Positions 25,752 to 35,157 of a DNA stretch of 64,000 bases are shown piece after piece. The stretch comes from Rubrivivax benzoatilyticus JA2 = ATCC BAA-35. Lineage in GTDB: Bacteria > Pseudomonadota > Gammaproteobacteria > Burkholderiales > Burkholderiaceae_C. Location of the stretch: NCBI RefSeq assembly GCF_000190375.1, contig NZ_AEWG01000074.1:1-64000 (forward strand), read 5' to 3'. The position numbers and the translations under genes are program-made. The stretch's first letter is position 1; each line of letters opens with the position of its first letter. The notes under the pieces were generated by a model, which saw only the letters and a list, made by a program, of their open reading frames with translations, searched no databases and had not been told where the DNA came from.

Positions 25752-28700
25752 ATGCTCGCGAGTTCTGACAAGACGAGCCGTCGGCTGCGCATCGCGGCCG
25801 CACTGCTCGCCATCGTCGCCGCGCTGGCCGTGGCGGCGGCGCTCCTGGTCCCCCGTGTCGTGAAGACCCAGCTGGAGCAGCGCGGCAGCGCGCTGCTCGG
25901 CCGCGGGCTGCACGTGGCCGAGGTCTCGTTCTCGCCGTTGACGCTGACGCTCGAGCTGCGTGGCCTGCAGCTCGACGCCGCGGCCGGCGATGCCGGGGCC
26001 GGCCCGCAGGCGCGCATCGAGCGGCTGGCGCTGAATCTCTCCGCGCGCAGCCTGCTGGCAGGCCTCCCGATCGTCGAGGCGCTGCAGGTCGACGCGCCGT
26101 CGCTGCGCCTGGCGCGCACCGCGGCCGGCCGCTATGACGTCGACGACCTGATCGCCCGCCTGACGGCACCGTCGCCGCCGGACGCCACGCCGGCGAGGTT
26201 CGCGCTCTACAACCTGCGCGTGCAGGGGGGCCGGCTCGACTTCGACGACCGCCCCGCAGGCCGCCAGCACGTGGTCAACGCCGTCGAGCTCGCCTTGCCC
26301 TTCGTGTCCAACGCGCCCGAGCAGGTCGACGTCGACGTCGAGCCCCGGCTGTCGCTGCGCCTGGACGGCAGCGCGCTGACGCTGCAGGGCCGCTCGCGGC
26401 CGTTCGCCGCGGATCGGGAGAGCCTGCTGACGCTGGAGCTGCCGTCGCTGGCGCTCGACCCGCTGTGGCCCTACCTGCCGCATTCGCTGCCGCTGCGCGG
26501 GCAGGGCGGCGTGCTGTCGGGGCGGCTGGACATCCGTTTCGCGCAGCCGGCCGGCAAGCCGCCCGAACTCGCGCTGCACGGCCCGCTGACGCTGTCGAGC
26601 ATCGCGCTGGCGCGGCCCGATGGCGCGCCGCTGGCCGCCTGGAAGGCGCTCGAGATCGAACTCGAGGACCTGCGCCCGCTGGAGCGCCGCGTGGCGCTGA
26701 AGACCGTCCGGCTGGACACCGCGGTGCTGCACCTGCGCCGCGAGGCCTCGGGTGCGCTGGAGCTCGTGCGCCTGGCCGGCTCCGGCGCCACGGCACCGGC
26801 GGCCAACACGCCCGCCTGGCGCTGGGCCGTGGGCTCCAGCGAGGTGCTGGCGTCCAGCGTGCACTGGGAAGACGCCGCGCTGCGGCCGGCGGTGCCGCTG
26901 GAGCTGCGCGACCTGTCGCTGCGCGTGGGCCGTCTGGGCGAACCGCAACCGCCGGCGCCGGCCACCGTCGCCGGCGCCGTGCGGCTGGTCGCCGACGGCC
27001 AGGACGCGGGCCGTTTCGCCGTCGACGGCACGGCGTCGACCGTGGCGGCCGCCGTCGGCGTCGACATCGAGGCGCTCCAGCTCGCCGCCGCGGCACCCTA
27101 TCTGCGCCAACAGCTGCTGCAGACGCCGACCGGGCGGGTGGACGGCCGCGTCGAGCTGGACTGGGCTGCAGGCCACGACGGCCGCCTGATGCTGCGCCTG
27201 CCGCAGGCCCGTGTCGACGGCCTGCGCTGGGGCCGCCAGGCGCTGGCCACGCTGGAACTGACCGGACTCGGCGCCGATCTGCGGGCGCGGCGGCTGGAGG
27301 CCGAGGCCCTGCGCCTGGACCGCCCGGCACTCGACCTGGAACGCGACGCGCAGGGCCGCTGGAACGTGCTCGCCATGCTGCGCCCGCCGGCCGCCGGCGC
27401 GGCGCCGGCCACGGCCTCTGCCGGTCCGGCGTGGCAGGCCGTGCTGCGCCGGCTGAAGATCGATGGCGGCCGGCTGCACCTGTCCGATGCGGCCGCGGCG
27501 GCGCCGGTCGGCTTCGGCGTGCAGGCGCTGGCGCTGACGGCCGGCGAGCTGCGCTGGCCGGCCACGGCCCAGCCGTCGCCGCTCGAACTGTCGCTGCAGC
27601 TCGCGCCCGACCGCGTGTCCGGCGCGCCGGCTCCGGTGCCGGGCCGGCTGCAGGCCCAGGGCACGCTGGCGCTGGAGCCGCTGGCCTGGCGGGGCCGGCT
27701 GTCGCTGTCACGGCTGCCGCTGCAGGTGGCCGAACCGTACTGGCGCGCGCAACTGCCGGTGCAGGTGCGGCGCGCCGAACTCGGCTGGCGCGGCGACACC
27801 GAGCTGCGCCTGACACCGGGCGGGCCGGCCTTCTCGCTGCGCGGCAACGCCATGCTGGCCGACCTGCGTGTGCAGGCCCGCGGCGACGACGACAGCGGCG
27901 AGGCCGGCGACGAGCTGCTGGCCTGGCAGTCGCTGCGGGTCGAGGCGCTCGCGGCGTCGATGGCGCCGGGCCGGCCGCTGCAGCTGACGACCGGCCCGGT
28001 GCGCCTGTCGCGCTTCTTCTCGCGCCTGGTCGTCACGCCGCAGGGCCGCCTGAACCTGCAGGAGGCGAACGTCGCCGACGGCGCCGCCGTGGCCGTGCCG
28101 CCGCCCGCCGTCGCGGCGGCCAGCGCGCCGGCCGCGGCCGCCATGTCGCCGGTGCTCGACATCGCCGGCGTCGAGTTCGTCGACGGCCGTGTCGACTTCC
28201 GCGACCGTTTCATCCAGCCCAACTACTCGGCCTCGCTGAGCGAGCTCAACGGCAAGCTGGGCCGGCTGCGCTCGGGCACTCGCGAGATGGCGACGCTGGA
28301 GATCACCGGCCGTGCCGCCGACACCGCGACGCTGGAGGTGCGCGGCGCGCTGAACCCCACCGCCGACCCGCTGGCGCTGGACATCGCCGCCAAGGCCAGC
28401 GGGCTGGAGCTGGCGCCGCTGTCGCCGTACGCCGGCAAGTACGCCGGCTACGCGATCGAACGCGGCAAGCTCAGCATGGACGTCGCCTACCGCGTCGACG
28501 CCGACGGCCGGCTCGAGGCCCGCAACCGCATCGTGCTCAACCAACTGACCTTCGGCGACCCGGTCGACAGCCCCGAGGCGACCAAGCTGCCGGTGCGGCT
28601 GGCGCTGGCGCTGCTGTCCGACCGCAACGGCGTCGTCGACGTCGACCTGCCGATCAGCGGCTCGATCAACGACCCCGAGTTCAGCGTCTTCGGCCTGGTG

Positions 28701-29336
28701 CTGAAGGTCATCGGCAACCTGATCGTCAAGGCGGTGACGGCGCCGTTCGCGCTGCTGACCGGTGGCGGCGGCGACGAGACCGGCGCGGTCGAGTTCCTGC
28801 CCGGCACTGCGACGCTGGCGCCGTCGTCCGAGGCGGCGCTGGACCGCATCGCGCAGGCGCTGAAGGACCGCCCGGCGCTGCAGACCACGGTGGCCGGTGC
28901 CGCCGATGCCCGCGCCGAACACGACGCGATCCAGGCCGCGGCGCTGGAGGAGCGCCTGCGCACCGAGCAGGCACGCGAGCGGGCGCGTGCACGCAGCGTC
29001 GCCCCGGGCGCTGCCGCGCCAGCCGCCGAGGAGCGCGAACGCACGCTGCGCCGCGTCTATGCCGACACCCGGCTGCCGGACAAGCCGCGTTACCTGATCG
29101 GCCTGGCCAAGGACATCCCCGCAGCGGAGATGGAGCGGCTGCTGAAGGCCGCGATACCGGTCAACGCCGATGTCGCACGCGATCTGGCGCTGCGCCGCGG
29201 CGTCGCGGTGCGCGAGGCGCTGGTCGCCCGCGGCCTGCCGGCCGAGCGCCTGTTCCTCGCCGCACCCAGGCTCGACGCGGCCGAAGGCCAGGCCGGCTGG
29301 ACGCCGAAGGTCGAGCTGTCGCTGGAGATGCCTTAG
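25752..29336 (+). CDS. DUF748 / AsmA-like envelope protein
   Basis: 1194 residues with one N-terminal membrane helix (IAAALLAIVAALAVAAALLVP) followed by a long periplasmic chain of alternating beta-rich segments typical of the AsmA/DUF748 group, including VEFVDGRVDFRDRFIQPNYSA near residue 805. The end has an OmpA-like flavour (FLPGTATLAPSSEAALDRIAQAL), as in many DUF748 proteins. AsmA-like proteins are now seen as lipid-transfer bridges; for DUF748 itself this is inference. ATG 25752 starts the helix; no Shine-Dalgarno is seen. The stop overlaps the convergent LysR stop by 4 nt. Confidence 0.82.
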   Translation: MLASSDKTSRRLRIAAALLAIVAALAVAAALLVPRVVKTQLEQRGSALLGRGLHVAEVSFSPLTLTLELRGLQLDAAAGDAGAGPQARIERLALNLSARSLLAGLPIVEALQVDAPSLRLARTAAGRYDVDDLIARLTAPSPPDATPARFALYNLRVQGGRLDFDDRPAGRQHVVNAVELALPFVSNAPEQVDVDVEPRLSLRLDGSALTLQGRSRPFAADRESLLTLELPSLALDPLWPYLPHSLPLRGQGGVLSGRLDIRFAQPAGKPPELALHGPLTLSSIALARPDGAPLAAWKALEIELEDLRPLERRVALKTVRLDTAVLHLRREASGALELVRLAGSGATAPAANTPAWRWAVGSSEVLASSVHWEDAALRPAVPLELRDLSLRVGRLGEPQPPAPATVAGAVRLVADGQDAGRFAVDGTASTVAAAVGVDIEALQLAAAAPYLRQQLLQTPTGRVDGRVELDWAAGHDGRLMLRLPQARVDGLRWGRQALATLELTGLGADLRARRLEAEALRLDRPALDLERDAQGRWNVLAMLRPPAAGAAPATASAGPAWQAVLRRLKIDGGRLHLSDAAAAAPVGFGVQALALTAGELRWPATAQPSPLELSLQLAPDRVSGAPAPVPGRLQAQGTLALEPLAWRGRLSLSRLPLQVAEPYWRAQLPVQVRRAELGWRGDTELRLTPGGPAFSLRGNAMLADLRVQARGDDDSGEAGDELLAWQSLRVEALAASMAPGRPLQLTTGPVRLSRFFSRLVVTPQGRLNLQEANVADGAAVAVPPPAVAAASAPAAAAMSPVLDIAGVEFVDGRVDFRDRFIQPNYSASLSELNGKLGRLRSGTREMATLEITGRAADTATLEVRGALNPTADPLALDIAAKASGLELAPLSPYAGKYAGYAIERGKLSMDVAYRVDADGRLEARNRIVLNQLTFGDPVDSPEATKLPVRLALALLSDRNGVVDVDLPISGSINDPEFSVFGLVLKVIGNLIVKAVTAPFALLTGGGGDETGAVEFLPGTATLAPSSEAALDRIAQALKDRPALQTTVAGAADARAEHDAIQAAALEERLRTEQARERARARSVAPGAAAPAAEERERTLRRVYADTRLPDKPRYLIGLAKDIPAAEMERLLKAAIPVNADVARDLALRRGVAVREALVARGLPAERLFLAAPRLDAAEGQAGWTPKVELSLEMP

Positions 29337-30238
29337 GCCGCCGCCACCGCCGCCGCGACCTGCTCGCGCAGCCACTGGTGCGCCGGGTCGCGGTGCAGGC
29401 GTTCGTGCCAGAGCATCAGCATCTCGAAGCCGGGCAGCTCGACCGGCGGCTCCACGACCTGCAGCGCGCCGCCCGCACGCAGCTGGCGCGCCGGCAGCAT
29501 CGCCACCAGGTCGCTGGCGGCCAGCGCCGCTTCCAGGAACAGGAAGTGCGGCACCGACAGCACGACGCGCCGCGCCAGCCCTCGTGCCGCCAGCACCGGG
29601 TCGGTCGCGCCGACGAAACCGCCGCCGTCGGGCGAGACGATCGCGTGCTCCAGCGCGCAGAACTCGGCCAGCGACGGCCGCCGCTGCAGCGCCGGATGCC
29701 CGGCGCGCGCGACCAGCACGTAGCGCTCCTGGAACAGCGGACGGCGGCGCAGGTCGGGCGGCGCCAGCTCCGTGGCGTGGAAGGCGAGATCGAGTTCGCC
29801 TTGCTCCAGCTGGCGGGCGAGCGTCGGCGGCTTCAGCTCCAGTACCGCCAGCCGCGTGCCCGGCGCCGCGGCACGCAGCCGGGCCAGCGCCGGCAGCACG
29901 ATCGTCGACGCGCCGTAGTCGGTGGCCGCGACGCGCCAGGTGTGGGTCGCGTGCGCCGGGTCGAACGCCGCCGACGGCGCGATCGCCTGGCCGAGCGCGG
30001 CCAGCGCCTCGTGCAGCGGCGCGCGCAGCTCCAGCGCACGCGCGGTGGGCCGCATGCCGCGTGGGCCGGGCAGCAGCAGCGGGTCGGCGAAAGCCTCGCG
30101 CAGCTTGGCGAGCTGCACGCTGACCGCCGGCTGCGACAGATGCAGGCGCGCGGCGGCACGGGTCACGTTCTGCTCGGCGAGCAGGGCGTCGAGCGTGACC
30201 AGCAGGTTGAGGTCCAGTCGCCTCAGGCTATCTTGCAT
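29333..30238 (-). CDS. LysR-family transcriptional regulator
   Basis: 301 residues. The N-terminal winged helix is canonical: LNLLVTLDALLAEQNVTRAAARLHLSQPAVSVQLAKLRE. The rest is the periplasmic-binding-like effector domain. ATG 30238 is chosen; a GTG 18 bases upstream is also in frame. It is divergent from the quinone reductase gene over 86 bp, the classic LysR arrangement, so it probably controls that gene and itself. Confidence 0.9.
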   Translation of the reverse strand: MQDSLRRLDLNLLVTLDALLAEQNVTRAAARLHLSQPAVSVQLAKLREAFADPLLLPGPRGMRPTARALELRAPLHEALAALGQAIAPSAAFDPAHATHTWRVAATDYGASTIVLPALARLRAAAPGTRLAVLELKPPTLARQLEQGELDLAFHATELAPPDLRRRPLFQERYVLVARAGHPALQRRPSLAEFCALEHAIVSPDGGGFVGATDPVLAARGLARRVVLSVPHFLFLEAALAASDLVAMLPARQLRAGGALQVVEPPVELPGFEMLMLWHERLHRDPAHQWLREQVAAAVAAA

Positions 30239-30324
30239 GGCTATACCAGGCGTCACTGCAATTCATTTCCAATATACAGCTGGCCTGCCTATCGTGCGTC
30301 GCATCTCCTGTTGGAACACGACGC
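30239..30324. promoter_or_regulatory. Divergent control region, LysR / quinone reductase
   Basis: 86 bp, unusually AT-rich for this window (AATTCATTTCCAATATACAG around 30259). It must hold both promoters and the LysR binding site. A clear T-N11-A palindrome could not be fixed by eye. Confidence 0.5.
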
Positions 30325-31113
30325 ATGAAAGTCCTGATCGTCTACGCCCACCCCGAACCGCGCTCGCTGAACGGCGCGCTGAAGGATTTCGCCGTCGAGC
30401 GCCTGCAGCGCGCCGGCCACGAGGTGCAGGTCTCCGACCTGTACACCATGCGCTGGAAAGCGGCGCTCGACGCCGACGATGACCGTGCCCACCCGCCCGG
30501 CGCACGTTTCGACGCCTCGGCGAACTCCAAACATGCCTTCGAGAGCGGCACCCAGAGTGCCGACATCGAAGCCGAGCAGGCCAAGCTGCGCTGGGCCGAC
30601 GTGCTGATCCTGCAGTTCCCGCTGTGGTGGTTCTCGATGCCGGCGATCCTCAAGGGCTGGGTCGACCGGGTCTACGCCTGCGGTTTTGCCTACGGTGTCG
30701 GCGAGCACTCGGACACGCACTGGGGCGACCGCTACGGCGAAGGCCTGCTCGCCGGCAAACGCGCGATGCTGGTCGTGACCACCGGCGGCTGGGCCTCGCA
30801 CTACGCGCCGCGTGGCATCAACGGGCCGATCGACGACATCCTGTTCCCGATCCAGCACGGCATCCTGTTCTACCCGGGCTTCGAGGTGCTGCCGCCGCAC
30901 GTCGTCTACCGCAGCGGCCGCATCGACGACGCCGGTTTCGCGCAGGCGAGCGCGGCGCTGGGCGAGCGCCTGGATGCGCTGTGGACGACGGAGCCGATCG
31001 CCTTCCGCCGCCAGAACTTCGGCGACTACCGGATCCCGGAGCTGGAACTGCGGCCCGAACTCGCGCCGGGCGAGTCGGGCTTTTCGATCCACGTCGAGCG
31101 CGCCGGCCGCTGA
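30325..31113 (+). CDS. NAD(P)H quinone reductase-like flavoprotein
   Basis: 262 residues with the flavodoxin-like fold of the NQO1/MdaB/KefF family: [17 protein letters not shown] at the N-terminus (FMN/FAD phosphate loop) and [21 protein letters not shown] in the middle, then [13 protein letters not shown]. These enzymes reduce quinones by two electrons or regulate potassium efflux. With a divergent LysR gene it is probably induced by an electrophile or quinone. Confidence 0.88.
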   Translation: MKVLIVYAHPEPRSLNGALKDFAVERLQRAGHEVQVSDLYTMRWKAALDADDDRAHPPGARFDASANSKHAFESGTQSADIEAEQAKLRWADVLILQFPLWWFSMPAILKGWVDRVYACGFAYGVGEHSDTHWGDRYGEGLLAGKRAMLVVTTGGWASHYAPRGINGPIDDILFPIQHGILFYPGFEVLPPHVVYRSGRIDDAGFAQASAALGERLDALWTTEPIAFRRQNFGDYRIPELELRPELAPGESGFSIHVERAGR

Positions 31114-31129
31114 GCGGCCGGGCTCGGCT

Positions 31130-32323
31130 CTAGAAGAAGGCCTGCAGCCCCGTCTGCGCGCGGCCCAGGATCAGCGCATGCACGTCGTGCGTGCCCTCGT
31201 AGGTGTTCACCGTCTCGAGGTTGATCATGTGGCGGATGACGTGGAACTCGTCGTGGATGCCGTTGCCGCCGTGCATGTCGCGCGCCAAACGCGCGATGTC
31301 CAGCGCCTTGCCGCAGCTGTTGCGCTTGATCAGGCTGATCATCTCCGGCGCCGCCTGGCCTTCGTCGATCAGCCGGCCGACCCGCAGACAGCCCTGCAGG
31401 CCGAGCGTGATCTCGGTCTGCATGTCGGCGAGCTTCTTCTGGATCAGCTGGTTCTGCGCCAGCGGCCGGCCGAACTGCTTGCGCTCCAGCGTGTAGCGGC
31501 GCGCGGCGTGCCAGCAGAACTCGGCGGCGCCCAGCGCGCCCCAGGCGATGCCGTAGCGCGCCTTGTTCAGGCAGCCGAACGGGCCCTTGAGGCCGGCGAC
31601 GCCGGGCAGCTTGTTCTCGGCCGGCACGAAGACCTGGTCCATCACGATCTCGCCGGTGATCGAGGCGCGCAGGCTCATCTTGCCTTCGATCTTCGGAGCC
31701 GTGAGGCCCTTCATGCCCCGCTCGAGGATGTAGCCGCGGATCGCTTCCTGGCCGCCGGCAGCGCCCTGGGCATCGGTCTCCTTGGCCCAGACGACGAAGA
31801 CGTCGGCGATCGGGCTGTTGGTGATCCACATCTTCGAGCCGCTCAGCACGTAGCCGCCGTCGACCGGGCGGGCGCGTGTGGCCATGCTCGCCGGGTCACT
31901 GCCGTGGTCGGGTTCGGTCAGGCCGAAGCAGCCTATCCACTCGCCGGTCGCCAGCCGAGGCAGGTACTTCTGGCGCTGTTCCTCGCTGCCGTAGGCGTGG
32001 ATCGGGTGCATGACCAGCGAGCTCTGCACGCTCATCGCGCTGCGGTAGCCCGAGTCGACACGCTCGACCTCGCGCGCCACCAGGCCGTAGCTGACGTGGT
32101 TCAGGCCGGCGCAGCCGTAGCCTTCGATCGTGCAGCCGAGCAGGCCCAGCGCACCCATCTCGGACATGATCTCGCGGTCGAAACGCTCCTCGCGTGCCGC
32201 GCTCAGCACGCGCGGCTGGAGCTTGTCCTGGCAGTAGTCGCGCGCCGCGTCGCGCACCGCGCGTTCGTCCTCGGCGAGCTGCTGTTCGAGCAGAAAAGGG
32301 TCATCCCACTGGAAGCGCTGCAT
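31130..32323 (-). CDS. gcdH: Glutaryl-CoA dehydrogenase
   Basis: FAD enzyme converting glutaryl-CoA to crotonyl-CoA in lysine, tryptophan and benzoyl-CoA degradation. 397 residues. GcdH-type features are [54 protein letters not shown] and the C-terminal [19 protein letters not shown], with the catalytic glutamate. ATG 32323 follows GGAGACGAGGACAC. It is monocistronic and divergent from msrA. Another acyl-CoA dehydrogenase is possible, but the [11 protein letters not shown] and TYEGTHDVH segments fit GcdH well. Confidence 0.9.
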   Translation of the reverse strand: MQRFQWDDPFLLEQQLAEDERAVRDAARDYCQDKLQPRVLSAAREERFDREIMSEMGALGLLGCTIEGYGCAGLNHVSYGLVAREVERVDSGYRSAMSVQSSLVMHPIHAYGSEEQRQKYLPRLATGEWIGCFGLTEPDHGSDPASMATRARPVDGGYVLSGSKMWITNSPIADVFVVWAKETDAQGAAGGQEAIRGYILERGMKGLTAPKIEGKMSLRASITGEIVMDQVFVPAENKLPGVAGLKGPFGCLNKARYGIAWGALGAAEFCWHAARRYTLERKQFGRPLAQNQLIQKKLADMQTEITLGLQGCLRVGRLIDEGQAAPEMISLIKRNSCGKALDIARLARDMHGGNGIHDEFHVIRHMINLETVNTYEGTHDVHALILGRAQTGLQAFF

Positions 32324-32409
32324 GTGTCCTCGTCTCCGGATAATCCAGCGCGCAGTGTAAGGACCGGGCCGTGGCGGCCCGTCACCGCTGCGACAAGGAG
32401 CTTGCAGAG

Positions 32410-32940
32410 ATGGCGGTGCAGACGATCACGCTGGGCGGCGGCTGCTTCTGGTGCGTCGAGGCGGTCTACGAGCTGGTCGACGGCGTGCTCGGCGTCGAGT
32501 CGGGTTACAGCAACGGCCAGGTGCGCCAGCCGAGCTACGAGCAGGTCTGCGAAGGCCGCACCGGCCACGCCGAGGTCGTGCGCGTGCGCTTCGACGACGA
32601 GCGCATCCCGCTGCGCGAGATCCTGGAGATCTTCTTCACCGTGCACGACCCGACGACACGCGACCGCCAGGGCAACGACGTCGGCCCGCAGTACCGCTCG
32701 GCGATCTACTGGCACACGCCGGAGCAGGAAGCGGTGGTGCGCGAGGTGCACGCCGAGGCCGACCGGGCGCTGGGCGGGCGGGTCGTCACCGAACTCGCGC
32801 GCGAAGACAACTACTGGCCGGCCGAGGCCTATCACCAGCATTACTTCGTGCAGCACCCGCAGCAGGGCTACTGCGCCTACGTCATCGCACCGAAGGTCGA
32901 GAAGTTCCGCAAGACCTTCCGCCAACGCGTGCGCGGCTGA
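32410..32940 (+). CDS. msrA: Peptide methionine (S)-S-oxide reductase
   Basis: Repairs oxidised methionine. 176 residues; the catalytic cysteine is in [12 protein letters not shown], followed by [24 protein letters not shown] and [12 protein letters not shown]. The frame opens at 32371, but ATG 32410 follows AAGGAG at 9-10 nt and matches the family N-terminus. It lacks an msrB fusion. Confidence 0.94.
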   Translation: MAVQTITLGGGCFWCVEAVYELVDGVLGVESGYSNGQVRQPSYEQVCEGRTGHAEVVRVRFDDERIPLREILEIFFTVHDPTTRDRQGNDVGPQYRSAIYWHTPEQEAVVREVHAEADRALGGRVVTELAREDNYWPAEAYHQHYFVQHPQQGYCAYVIAPKVEKFRKTFRQRVRG

Positions 32941-32947
32941 GCCCGCG

Positions 32948-34075
32948 TCAGCGTTTGAGCAGGCCGCCGAGCGTGTCCAGCAACTGCTGCACCTCGGCCG
33001 TGCCGGCGGCCACGCCGCCACCCCCCGCGCCCAGCGTGCCGAAGTCCAGCGCGTACTCCCGCTGCAGCCGCAGCTGGTTGGACGGCAGCAGCTCGTACTG
33101 CTCGACCGCCAGCGACGGCGTGAAACGCGTGCCGACACGCGTCTTGCCGACAAAACGTGTGTAGCGGAACTGCGCCCGGCGCGACTCGCCCGGGGCCAGC
33201 GTGAACTGCGAACTCGCGCGTTCGCGTGTCGACACCGGGATGCCCTGCACGTCGCTGCGGCGGCGCGAGTCGACCGTGTAGCGCTGCCCGAGTTCGTCGA
33301 GCATGACGCCGGTGTCCTGCTTGTAGTTCAGGATCATCGGCTCGGCCGACCGGTTGTGGAACACGACACCGACGACGATGCCCTGGTTGTTGCCCTTGAC
33401 CGCCTCGGGCGCCAGGCGTTCGACGTGCGCGGAGAGCGCGCCGTTGACGACGCAGCCCGGCCGGCCCTGGCAGGCGTCGCCGGGCGCGGCACCCACGTTT
33501 GCTGCGGCGGCCGCGGGCGCTGCCGCCGCGACGCCGTCGCGCAGGCCGGTGTAGCGCAGCAGCGTCTCGCGGCCCAGGCGCTGCTGGCCGCCGGGCAGCG
33601 GCTCGACTTCGCGCAGCGCCAGTTCCAGGTCGAACCGCGTGCCGTGGATGCCCTTGACGAAGGCCGTGACCTCGATGCGGGCGTCGCCCGCCTCGCCCGG
33701 CGCGAGCGTGAAACGCGGGTCGAAGCTCTGGCGCGTCGCCGCGCCGAGGCCGCGCAGCCCGGTGCGTGTGTTCGGCATCGTGTAGCGCGTGCCCTGGTCG
33801 TCGAGCGCGGCAGCCGAGCCGGAGACGTAGACCAGCGTCAGCGGCGCGCCGGTCTTGTTGCGCAGCCGCAGCGTCGCCGCCAGCGGGCGGTTCTTGTTGC
33901 CGGTCTGCAGCACGCGGAAGTCGCTCAGCGTGGCGCTGAAACGCGGGTTCTCGATGCAGGGTTCGCTGCCGCGGCAGTCCTGGGCGGCGGCTTGCAGCGC
34001 CGGCAGGCCGGCGAAGACGATGCAGGCCAGCCAGGAGGCGGCGGCGCGACGGCCGGGCAGGGCAATGGCTCTCAT
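32948..34075 (-). CDS. Secreted protein with internally duplicated beta-rich module
   Basis: 375 residues with a signal peptide (ASWLACIVFAGLPALQAAAQ). Two homologous modules follow. Each opens with a short Cys motif, DCRGSEPCIEN near residue 33 and ACQGRPGCVVN near 201. Each then has a strand pattern ending in D-x-x-G-x-R-Y-T (LDDQGTRYTM; LDELGQRYTV) and FTLAPGE. The look is Ig-like, as in DUF4352 proteins, but this is only a resemblance. A Pro/Ala linker joins the halves. The start at 34075 follows GAGGAGG. It lies 14 nt after the lipoprotein gene and is the last gene of the minus-strand cassette. I do not recognise a function. Confidence 0.72.
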   Translation of the reverse strand: MRAIALPGRRAAASWLACIVFAGLPALQAAAQDCRGSEPCIENPRFSATLSDFRVLQTGNKNRPLAATLRLRNKTGAPLTLVYVSGSAAALDDQGTRYTMPNTRTGLRGLGAATRQSFDPRFTLAPGEAGDARIEVTAFVKGIHGTRFDLELALREVEPLPGGQQRLGRETLLRYTGLRDGVAAAAPAAAAANVGAAPGDACQGRPGCVVNGALSAHVERLAPEAVKGNNQGIVVGVVFHNRSAEPMILNYKQDTGVMLDELGQRYTVDSRRRSDVQGIPVSTRERASSQFTLAPGESRRAQFRYTRFVGKTRVGTRFTPSLAVEQYELLPSNQLRLQREYALDFGTLGAGGGGVAAGTAEVQQLLDTLGGLLKR

Positions 34076-34089
34076 GTCGGCCTCCTCGT

Positions 34090-35106
34090 TCACAGCTTGG
34101 GCGCCTGGCCCTTGCGGGCGGCGTCCTGGACCTCGCGCTGGCGGCGTTCGGCGTCGCGCTGCTGCAGCGCCTGTTCGGTGGCGGCCACCCGGGCGTAGCC
34201 GCGGGCCTGGTCGACGATGCCGACACCCATCGCCTGGGCCAGCCCGGGGTTCTCGCGCGCGGTGCGGATCGTCGCCACGACGACCAGCCCGCAGGCCTCG
34301 GACAGCCCGACGCCGGCGTCGACCGTCGGCACGATGCTGCATTCGGTGGCCAGGCGTTCGCCGGCGGCCACGCGCCGCCCGGCCGGGTCGTGCACCCAGC
34401 GCAGCTCGACGCTGCCGAGGCTGTGGTCGGCGCGGCGGCGCAGGTCCTGCGTCCAGCTCGGTTCGCCGTACTTGCCGAGCAGGGCCTGGATCACGCCATC
34501 GGTGGCCGGCAGCGCGTCGGCGGCGAACGCCTGCTCGCGCACCAGATGCGTCACACGTTCCTCGCCCGGCAGGCCCATCGTGCCGACGTACCAGCGCGAG
34601 AGCCCCGGCGCGAGCCCGGCGCGCACGGCGTTGTTGCCGCGTGCCGTCGCGTCGGCCTGCATCTCGCGCAGGATCTGCTGGCCACTCTTGTGCACCCGCG
34701 CTTCGGCCGGGCGGGCGTGGAAACCCTGTCGCACCGCAGGCTCCGACGGCGGCAGCCGGAAGCGGTTCGCCAGATCGGGCGCCATGACCAGCAGCGGTTC
34801 GCTGCACAGCACGCGCCGCACGGCCTCGTCCCAGGGCTGGCCCGGACGCACGCCGAGCACGTCGTCGACCGGCGTGCCGGGTGGCGGCGAGGCCGGCGCC
34901 GGTGCCGGGCAGCGCAGGTTGCCGCGCATCTCGCGCGCCACCTCTTCGGCGCTGGCGTCGGCAGCTTTCGCGCCCTGGCGCGCCTGGGCGGCCGGCATCG
35001 GATCGGGTGGCGTGCGTTCGCCGCAGGCGGCGAGGGCCAGCGCGGCGGCCAGCGCGGCGGCCAGCGTGAAAGGCGTCAGCGAATGGGCGGTGTTCAGACG
35101 TGGCAT
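34090..35106 (-). CDS. Lipoprotein of unknown function
   Basis: 338 residues. The N-terminus is a lipoprotein signal, with ALALAACGE placing the lipidated cysteine near residue 29. The rest has no domain I know. It contains DVLGVRPGQPWDEAVRRVLCSEPLL, which recalls the opening of small SmpA/BamE-like folds (GxxxxxVxxxLG), and a later KYGEPSW. The C-terminus is a charged helix (EQALQQRDAERRQREVQDAARK). ATG 35106 follows CAGGAGCGCCCG. Fourteen bases separate it from the secreted protein gene; the SARP-like regulator ends 51 nt upstream. Confidence 0.72.
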   Translation of the reverse strand: MPRLNTAHSLTPFTLAAALAAALALAACGERTPPDPMPAAQARQGAKAADASAEEVAREMRGNLRCPAPAPASPPPGTPVDDVLGVRPGQPWDEAVRRVLCSEPLLVMAPDLANRFRLPPSEPAVRQGFHARPAEARVHKSGQQILREMQADATARGNNAVRAGLAPGLSRWYVGTMGLPGEERVTHLVREQAFAADALPATDGVIQALLGKYGEPSWTQDLRRRADHSLGSVELRWVHDPAGRRVAAGERLATECSIVPTVDAGVGLSEACGLVVVATIRTARENPGLAQAMGVGIVDQARGYARVAATEQALQQRDAERRQREVQDAARKGQAPKL

Positions 35107-35157
35107 CGGGCGCTCCTGAAGGCGCCCCCACTGTCGAAAGCCGGCGTTACCCGGCCG

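Noticed and set aside
35107-35157. Terminator between the SARP-like gene and the lipoprotein gene
   Set aside because: A 6-bp GGGCGC/GCGCCC stem exists, but it has no T-run and overlaps the lipoprotein Shine-Dalgarno; it does not clearly end the operon.
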